Assembly (NCBI GenBank): GCA_964544865.1
Contig: CAZJDV010000076.1
Span: 1-12,724, forward strand
DNA length: 12,724 bases
Direction: 5' to 3'
Source: CAZJDV01 sp964544865
Lineage (GTDB): Bacteria; Chloroflexota; Dehalococcoidia; Lucifugimonadales; CAJWER01
The position numbers were made by a program, and so were the translations under genes. Of this stretch, positions 8,212 to 12,724 are shown piece after piece. A model generated the notes under the pieces. That model was not told where the DNA came from and ran no database searches. It saw only the letters and a list, made by a program, of their open reading frames with translations. Numbering within the stretch: the first letter of the stretch is position 1; each line of letters opens with the position of its first letter.

Positions 8212-9993
8212 CTATGTCTGCTTGCCTCTGGCGGCGAGGAGACCGAGATTCTCGACGCGCCGGCGCACCGACCCCAGGAGGCCGGGCTGGAAGTTCAGCG
8301 TGCCCTCGGGGCTCACCGGCTGGTCGCGGTCATACATCGACGCCGTCTCGTAGAGGCAGTATCCCGCAAGACCGCCGTGGCGGTAGGCGTACTCCAGCTT
8401 GTCAGGCGCGGGTATCTCCTCGTCTCCCCATCGTATGAAGCCGGCCGGATGTCCGACCTGTTTGCTGAGATGCACCGGAACTCCGGCGGCATCGGCCTCC
8501 CGCAGCATGTCTTGCACGAGCGGGTCGTCGAGGATGCGGTCGACGTTCCAGCCCCTTCCAAACAGGGTGGCCTCGTCGGCCAGCCCCGAGCGCAGCCAGC
8601 CCCGCCAGTTGAAGTCGATGTTGCCGGGCCGCGTCCGCCAACGCGACTGGCAGGCGTCCGGCCGGAACGATTCCATCTCCGCGTGTACCGACAATCGCTT
8701 TCCGGCAGCCGACAGGCGGGTCTTGGCGGCGCGTAGGAATCGGTCGAAGAACTCCCCCCGCAGGCCGCCTAGTAGCTCAGGATCGTAATGCCCCGTGTCG
8801 GGGTTGGTCCCGTAGCGTCGCTCATACTCCTCGGCCACCGGCTCGTTGAAGCCGTACATCTCGGGCGTGTTGCTCCAGCTACTGTGGTTGGAGATGCGCA
8901 CGTCGACGCCGTCCACGCCGGCGGCGATGCACTGCCCGACCCAGCCCAGCCAGTGCTCCCTGACCTCGGGGTACATCTCGCACATCGCCCCGGACAGGTA
9001 CTCGTTGCGCCCCTTGGCCAGGGCTACGACACCGTCGCTCGTGGGCGCGCCGCCGCCCCAGCCGGCGGAGACGGGCCGGGAGTTTGCGACATCCAGGCGG
9101 ATGGCGATGTCCCCGACCCCGTTATCGTACTGCAGATCGTCCGTCCGCAGGTCGCGTCCAGGCCGCCATACTGCGCTGTGGCTTGCGACGACTTTGGGCA
9201 AAAGCTCATTTTCGGGACCGAACGCCCGCACCATCTCCAGCGCGGTGTTGACGAACGTGCCTTGGTCGTCGTCGAAGTTCGTGGTGATGGCGATGAAGGG
9301 GTCCAGCAGGTCGAGCCCGGTCAGGTCCAGGGAGCGCACCGAATCGCCCTTCTTTGTCATCGCGCCGCCGTCCATTTCCACCACGTCCCTGGGGCATACC
9401 ACCACCGACTCTCGAACGTCGAATGAGACATCGATCTTTTTGTATCCGGCATTGTCGCGGCTGGTCCATATCTCTATGTTCTCTGGCCTTATGCGCACCT
9501 GTGCCATGTCCTTCTGGCGAAGTTGGATGCGCCGGATGGGGACGCTCTCCAGTCCGTCCGGAATTTCGGCGGAGCGGCCCTTGATGCGCAACTCTGGCCG
9601 CGCCATCACCCAAGAGTCCACGACGTGTACTCCGCCGATGCCCGGCAGGCCCGGGTTCGCCAGCGCTCCGGGGCCGGACGCCGGCTGTGTAGTGCTGAGA
9701 CCGGTCTCGTAGGGCTTGATGGTCGCATAGAACTCCATCCCCCTCTTGTGCGCCGCCCGGCAGCCCGCCACCAGCGGGTCTCCCAGGTTCTCCTTGGTCT
9801 GTCGGGCCGAGGGGCTCTGGAGCATGAAGCACTCCGCAAGCTCCTCCTGGTAGAAGTTCCAGTAGACGCGGCGCGCACCCATCCACTCAAGGCGCTCGAT
9901 GAGGTTGTCCACCATGTCGGGCGTAAACACGATTTGACGGCAGTCGTCGGGGAAGTCCACCAGGGCGGAGACGATAAACGGGTCGCTGCTCAC
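8212..9993 (-). CDS. Protein of unknown function, TIM-barrel glycoside-hydrolase-like
   Basis: This is a 593-residue cytosolic-looking protein: no signal peptide or membrane segment is visible. I do not recognise a named family. Its texture suggests a TIM-barrel, glycoside-hydrolase-like fold: an early strand-and-motif RRVYWNFYQEE (about 41-51), a central AGVDGVDVRISNH followed by YGFNEPVAEEYERRYG (about 358-395), then LSVHAEMESF (about 434-443) and a final GLAGYCLYETASMY (about 541-554). Acidic residues at the ends of these predicted strands, such as Glu439, Glu441 and Glu549, are candidates for catalysis. YGFN-P-V-EE-RRYG stretches recur in uncharacterised barrel proteins of Planctomycetota and Chloroflexota. 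I chose the GTG at 9993 because AGGAGG lies 5 bases upstream and because the longer frame from 10101 would begin inside the promoter. It is transcribed divergently from the HU gene. Coding status is secure; function is not. Confidence 0.88.
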   Translation of the reverse strand: MSSDPFIVSALVDFPDDCRQIVFTPDMVDNLIERLEWMGARRVYWNFYQEELAECFMLQSPSARQTKENLGDPLVAGCRAAHKRGMEFYATIKPYETGLSTTQPASGPGALANPGLPGIGGVHVVDSWVMARPELRIKGRSAEIPDGLESVPIRRIQLRQKDMAQVRIRPENIEIWTSRDNAGYKKIDVSFDVRESVVVCPRDVVEMDGGAMTKKGDSVRSLDLTGLDLLDPFIAITTNFDDDQGTFVNTALEMVRAFGPENELLPKVVASHSAVWRPGRDLRTDDLQYDNGVGDIAIRLDVANSRPVSAGWGGGAPTSDGVVALAKGRNEYLSGAMCEMYPEVREHWLGWVGQCIAAGVDGVDVRISNHSSWSNTPEMYGFNEPVAEEYERRYGTNPDTGHYDPELLGGLRGEFFDRFLRAAKTRLSAAGKRLSVHAEMESFRPDACQSRWRTRPGNIDFNWRGWLRSGLADEATLFGRGWNVDRILDDPLVQDMLREADAAGVPVHLSKQVGHPAGFIRWGDEEIPAPDKLEYAYRHGGLAGYCLYETASMYDRDQPVSPEGTLNFQPGLLGSVRRRVENLGLLAARGKQT

Positions 9994-9998
9994 GGCAT

Positions 9999-10004
9999 CC
10001 TCCT
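9999..10004 (-). promoter_or_regulatory. Ribosome binding site deciding the GTG start at 9993
   Basis: A perfect AGGAGG on the minus strand stands 5 bases before the GTG. The overlapping ATG between them is out of frame and meets a stop after one further codon. This fixes the protein start at VSSDPFIV rather than at the longer frame beginning at 10101. Confidence 0.8.
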
Positions 10005-10072
10005 GGCACAGGCGGTGCCGCGGCTGCGGGCTCGCCCCTAGGCATCGGCAAGGTCCAGATAAGGCTGACGCG

Positions 10073-10101
10073 AGTATACTGCCGTCCTCGCCCGGCGTCA
10101 A
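10073..10101 (-). promoter_or_regulatory. Strong sigma70-like promoter for the 8212-9993 gene
   Basis: On the minus strand TTGACG (10101-10096) and TATACT (10078-10073) each match consensus at five of six positions and are exactly 17 bases apart. The predicted start near 10066 gives a 5' leader of about 73 bases. It lies 46 bases from the -35 box of the oppositely directed HU promoter. Confidence 0.75.
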
Positions 10102-10147
10102 CGCGAGGCGCCCGCCGCGCTCGGGCGAGTCTTCTTATTTCAAGGGG

Positions 10148-10176
10148 TTGACACCGCTGCGGAATACCCATAACAT
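10148..10176 (+). promoter_or_regulatory. Predicted promoter for the HU gene
   Basis: A perfect -35 TTGACA (10148-10153) is followed after 17 bases by TAACAT (10171-10176), a four-of-six match to TATAAT. The predicted start near 10183 leaves a leader of about 94 bases before the HU start codon. It is divergent from the promoter at 10073-10101. Confidence 0.6.
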
Positions 10177-10276
10177 CTTGCCGACGCTGGTGCAGGTCTC
10201 GTCTCGACGATGCGTCCGCCGGCCGCCAAACACGCTAATCAAATCAGCAATGTTTTAGTTGGGGGGAAGTCCGTCT

Positions 10277-10567
10277 ATGGCTACGCTCAGAAAGAGTGAT
10301 ATCACCGCCAGAGTTGCGACGAAGCTGGGCGGCTCAAAGGCACAGGGGGAGGCTGCTCTCGGTGCGGTGTTGGCAAGCATCCAGGAGGTCCTCGCAAGTG
10401 GTGACAGGGTGGTGCTCACCGGTTTCGGGTCCTTCTCTATCCGCGGGGTGAAGGCGCGGAGAGTCAAGCCCATTCGAGGTGGGAAAGCAGGCCAGCTCAT
10501 CACGGTGCCTGCCCATAAACGCATCGGCTTCACCGCCGGCGCAGATCTCAACAAGTCGGCCCAGTAG
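10277..10567 (+). CDS. HU/IHF-family histone-like DNA-binding protein
   Basis: This 96-residue protein has the length and pattern of HU, a dimeric protein that bends and compacts DNA. The N-terminal helices begin ATLRKSDITARVATKLGGSK. The family signature follows: VVLTGFGSFSIRGVKARRVKP (residues 45-65), with Pro65 at the position of the intercalating proline at the tip of the beta arm, then the closing strand GQLITVPAHKRIGFTAG and a short C-terminal helix. The usual R-x-G-R-N-P arm sequence is replaced by RRVKP, with extra basic and glycine residues (IRGGKAG), so it is a divergent HU. I chose the ATG at 10277 over the in-frame TTG at 10259: GGGGGGAAG lies 7 bases upstream and MATLRKSD is a normal HU start. 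It stands alone on its strand, with 270 bases before the next gene. Confidence 0.93.
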   Translation: MATLRKSDITARVATKLGGSKAQGEAALGAVLASIQEVLASGDRVVLTGFGSFSIRGVKARRVKPIRGGKAGQLITVPAHKRIGFTAGADLNKSAQ

Positions 10568-10571
10568 TCGC

Positions 10572-10595
10572 TGAGTCCGTGTCCGAGGGGACTCA
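10572..10595 (+). terminator. Weak hairpin just after the HU gene
   Basis: TGAGTCC (10572-10578) pairs with GGACTCA (10589-10595) around a 10-base loop, starting 5 bases after the HU stop codon. It is well placed to end or stabilise the HU transcript. No T-run follows, so it is not a standard intrinsic terminator, and its role is uncertain. Confidence 0.25.
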
Positions 10596-10826
10596 CCGAA
10601 CTGGGGTCCACTCCCGATGGCCGTGCTTTCCCTGAAATGCTCGGGGGCGGCGCGGTCGGCTTTTGTCTGGCTCCCGGCGGTCAAGGCGAGGATAGCGAAT
10701 GACCGCGAGCGCCCGGTGCGCGCATCAGACCCCGCCGGTAGCCGACTGGCTTCGATAGCCTGATCTGACCTATCTTGAGGGCTCCTGACAGCGCAGGCAA
10801 TCTCATTGGACCTGGGACGACAATCT

Positions 10827-10832
10827 AGGAGG
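10827..10832 (+). promoter_or_regulatory. Ribosome binding site for the FAH-family gene
   Basis: A perfect AGGAGG lies 5 bases before the GTG at 10838 and supports that start. No in-frame ATG closer than Met66 exists, so the GTG is the only start that keeps the N-terminal domain. Confidence 0.8.
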
Positions 10833-10837
10833 ACAAC

Positions 10838-11725
10838 GTGCGCTACTATCGTATTCGGGACAACAAAGGGGATGTTCACCTCGCCGCCGAGACCTCGGAT
10901 GGCGCCCTGGCTTCTCTCACTTCCGTAAACGAGGAGGTCAAGGGCTTTGAAGACCTGCTCCAGGTCAGCTACATCGGCGGGCAGGCCGTCGACGACATCG
11001 CCCGGCATGTCCTGTCCGGAGGCGACGCCAGGATGTTCGACCTGGACACCTTGATCGAGTGGTCAAGGACCGGTACCGGCGAAGCCAGGATCATTCGTCC
11101 CCTGGACCCGGGTGAGATGTGGGCGGGCGGCATCGGCAACTACGCCGTGCCCGCCGAAGGCGTCGCGGCAATGACCGATTTCACCCGCGCCGCCTACGAG
11201 AGCGACAGGCCTCCGATCATGTACAAGGGCAGCGCCAGCCGATTGGCCGGGCCCTTCGACACTATCGGTATCAGGTCGGATACCGCCAAGACCACCGCCG
11301 AGGGCGAGCTCGTCCTTGTCGTTTACAAGGGGCGGCTCGTCGCGTACAGTACGGGCAACGAGGTCGCGGGGGGCCTCATGGGCGAAACTCTGTGGTGGAT
11401 GGTGCCGAGCAAGGTCTTCAAGGGCTGCGCGTCGCTCGGCCCATGCGTCGTCACCCCGGAAAGCCTTCCCGATCCCACCGGCCGGGGCATGGAGTTGACG
11501 ATCTCACGCGACGGCGAGGTGGCGGGAACGTCCACCAACACAACGACATTCAGGCGGTCGCCGGAAGAGATCCTGAAGTGGACCGTCGCCCACGACGCCC
11601 CGCCGGACCTGACGCTGATCTACACTGGCGGATGCGTCGCCGTCGGCCCCTTGGAGGCCGGTGACGTCGTCCGCATAAGCCTCGATGGCATCGGATTCGT
11701 GGAGAACACGGTCGAGGTTGTGTGA
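10838..11725 (+). CDS. Fumarylacetoacetase (FAH)-family protein, possible 2-keto-3-deoxy acid dehydratase or hydrolase
   Basis: This 295-residue protein has an N-terminal adaptor region followed by the FAH catalytic fold. FAH-family enzymes are metal-dependent and cleave or dehydrate 2-keto acid substrates; the N-terminal layout and the stretch PLDPGEMWAGGIGNY (about 88-102) recall the 2-keto-3-deoxy-arabinonate dehydratase branch. The metal-binding E-x-E is seen as Glu155 and Glu157 (AEGELVLVV). The third ligand, an aspartate in the usual GND motif, is Glu175 here (STGNEVAGG), and the usual S-x-R after it is missing. The motif SKVFKGCASLGP (191-202) matches the family's conserved AK-x-x-x-GS-C-x-GP block. 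The GTG start has a perfect ribosome binding site. It follows the HU gene after 270 bases and probably has its own promoter, though I found none convincing. Family is clear; substrate is inferred only loosely. Confidence 0.9.
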   Translation: MRYYRIRDNKGDVHLAAETSDGALASLTSVNEEVKGFEDLLQVSYIGGQAVDDIARHVLSGGDARMFDLDTLIEWSRTGTGEARIIRPLDPGEMWAGGIGNYAVPAEGVAAMTDFTRAAYESDRPPIMYKGSASRLAGPFDTIGIRSDTAKTTAEGELVLVVYKGRLVAYSTGNEVAGGLMGETLWWMVPSKVFKGCASLGPCVVTPESLPDPTGRGMELTISRDGEVAGTSTNTTTFRRSPEEILKWTVAHDAPPDLTLIYTGGCVAVGPLEAGDVVRISLDGIGFVENTVEVV

Positions 11726-11831
11726 CCCATCACACATTCACGAGAAACAACGTCCATGGCCGGTGCGCCTGCTCAGCGTCGGCTCATGACCACGAGCCTC
11801 GTCGCCGCACGCATTCTCCACACCCTGCGGC

Positions 11832-11873
11832 AACCCAGCACCAATAACTCAGCACCTATAACCCAACACCCAG
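11832..11873. repeat. Three imperfect 14-bp tandem repeats
   Basis: Three adjoining units occur: AACCCAGCACCAAT (11832-11845), AACTCAGCACCTAT (11846-11859) and AACCCAACACCCAG (11860-11873). The first two differ at two positions and the third is more diverged. The array lies between the FAH-family gene and the broken response-regulator gene, and overlaps the frame-restored 3' end of the latter. Confidence 0.75.
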
Positions 11874-12681
11874 CCCCCCGGTCCTAATCCTGGTGATCTC
11901 CAGCAGGTAGTGAGCCGCGGCCATCAAGCGCCTTGGCGTCGGCCGCGTGGGTGGGGAATTCCGCCACGCTGAAGCTGACACCGAAGGTCCACTCAGCCTT
12001 TCTGCGCACCCTCTTGGCAAGGAGCTGCGCGTCGGCGAGGCCGGTCTCCGGCAGAATTACCGCGAACTCGGCCTGGTCCGTGCGGCCGATGACCTCCCCA
12101 GGGCTCGCCTCGTCTTTCAACATGGACGAACAGAACCGGACAGGCTCCTCGTCGATCCGCCCGTTCAGTTTCCTGGCGCCACCCTCGACCCTGCTGATCT
12201 CCAGCATCAACAGACTGAATCCGCGGCCATGCCGCAGCGCGCGTCCGACCCCGTTCTCGAGTAGGACATTGAACATGCCGAGATTGAACGTGTCGGTTTC
12301 CGCGTCCACGGCCGGATAGCTCTCAGCCGGCTCGTCTGAGTCCGTGGCCCTCCTCAGTTCCCGCATTTCAAGGACCTTGGCCACCGTCCGTCTGATCACG
12401 TCGACATTGAACGGTTTGGCGATGTAGTCCGCCGCCGCCAGGTTCACCAGCCGCACCACGCTGTCCACCGAGTGGTATCCCGTGATGACTATGACCGGGT
12501 AATGAATGTCGATACGTTTCGCCGCCAGCAGCACCTCGATTCCGTTCAGGACCGGCGTCACGATGTCCGTGATCACCAGGTTGAACGTCTGCTTCTCCAG
12601 CAGCTCTATCGCTTCTTTGCCGTTGCTGGCGGTCGTCACCTCGTAACCCTCCTCGGAGAGGACCTCCGCGACTGTAGATGG
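11856..12681 (-). pseudogene. Response regulator with degenerate GGDEF domain, broken at both ends
   Basis: The longest frame, 12681-11884, encodes most of a receiver domain: AEVLSEEGYEVTTASNGKEA, the phospho-acceptor Asp in LVITDIVTPVLNG, and the conserved Lys in YIAKPF. The first strand with the acidic pair (usually VVDDE) is absent, and an in-frame TGA (12684-12682) stands where it should be. No other frame in the remaining 40 bases supplies it. A GGDEF-like domain follows (FSLLMLEISRVEGG...FAVILPETGLADAQ), but the GGDEF signature is replaced by TDQAEF, so cyclic di-GMP synthesis is unlikely. Near the C-terminus the frame runs into ALDGRGSLPAGDHQD; shifting one base at about 11925-11928 gives LMAAAHYLLEITRIRT, a normal GGDEF ending, with a stop at 11856. 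A start at the GTG at 12639 would lie inside the receiver fold. An assembly or sequencing error at either site is possible. Confidence 0.7.
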
Positions 12682-12724
12682 TCAGCGAAAATGGGACACA
12701 TCTGAGGGTTAGAGAACCCGAGAG
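12676..12724. mobile_element. Possible end of an inserted element at the window edge
   Basis: The receiver domain's homology stops near 12680 and is replaced by sequence beginning GTCAGCGAAAATGGGACAC. The style, a G/C-led terminal motif with an A-run ahead of GGGACAC, resembles the ends of some transposons (IS3/IS481/IS21-like), although I cannot name a family. A perfect hairpin, GGGTT (12706-12710) and AACCC (12715-12719), follows. No transposase is in view because the window ends here. A chimeric join in the assembly is the main alternative. Confidence 0.25.

Noticed and set aside
10109..10140. Hairpin CGCCCG/CGGGCG followed by a T-rich stretch, resembling a plus-strand intrinsic terminator
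   Set aside because: The stem is only 6 bp, the T-run is interrupted, and no plus-strand gene precedes it for over 2 kb.
10677..10706. Inverted repeat GCGGTCA/TGACCGC upstream of the FAH-family gene as an operator
   Set aside because: Seven base pairs with a 16-base spacer is weak in GC-rich DNA, and no promoter is identifiable beside it.
10747..10776. TGGCTT and TATCTT as a promoter for the FAH-family gene
   Set aside because: The -35 match is poor and spacing is 18; similar matches occur by chance across the region.
1..12724. CRISPR array, toxin-antitoxin pair, defence island or prophage genes
   Set aside because: No regularly spaced repeats, small paired genes or phage-type proteins are visible on either strand.

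Overview
The window is a GC-rich bacterial chromosome segment. It carries a tRNA-Leu gene, a glutamate synthase operon, three stand-alone metabolic or architectural genes, and a decayed signalling gene at the right end. Several features hint at a Chloroflexota-like (Dehalococcoidia/SAR202-type) genome: frequent GTG starts, sigma70-like promoters, palindromic intergenic repeats of kinds common in such genomes, and the pairing of a 2-hydroxyacid dehydrogenase with a fumarylacetoacetase-family enzyme. That placement is inference only. A 10-N run inside gltB shows this is a draft assembly.

Layout, minus strand, left block. A tRNA-Leu(GAG) occupies positions 1-88 with a good promoter at 185-214. 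Next is a D-2-hydroxyacid dehydrogenase (381-1400), then gltD (1525-2982) and gltB (2975-7574). The two glt genes overlap by 8 bp and form the gltBD operon, which makes glutamate from glutamine and 2-oxoglutarate. The dehydrogenase lies 124 bp downstream of gltD on the same strand and may be read through from the operon. The gltB leader holds a plausible extended -10 promoter and an 8-bp inverted repeat.

Middle block. Positions 7748-8211 have no credible gene but contain a perfect 20-bp palindrome and a second repeat-like fragment. A 593-residue protein of unknown function, weakly resembling TIM-barrel glycoside hydrolases, follows on the minus strand (8212-9993). It shares a divergent promoter region (10073-10176) with a plus-strand HU-type DNA-binding protein gene (10277-10567).

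Right block. A plus-strand FAH-family hydrolase/dehydratase (10838-11725) is followed by three 14-bp imperfect tandem repeats. After these lies a minus-strand response-regulator/degenerate-GGDEF gene that looks broken at both ends: an in-frame stop where the start of the receiver domain should be, and a 1-base frameshift near the C-terminus. The sequence at the far right edge may be the end of an inserted element.

I see no clear new multi-gene system. The best leads are the unknown 593-residue protein, the double-damaged REC-GGDEF gene with the foreign-looking junction beside it, the FAH protein with an altered metal ligand, and the intergenic palindromes.
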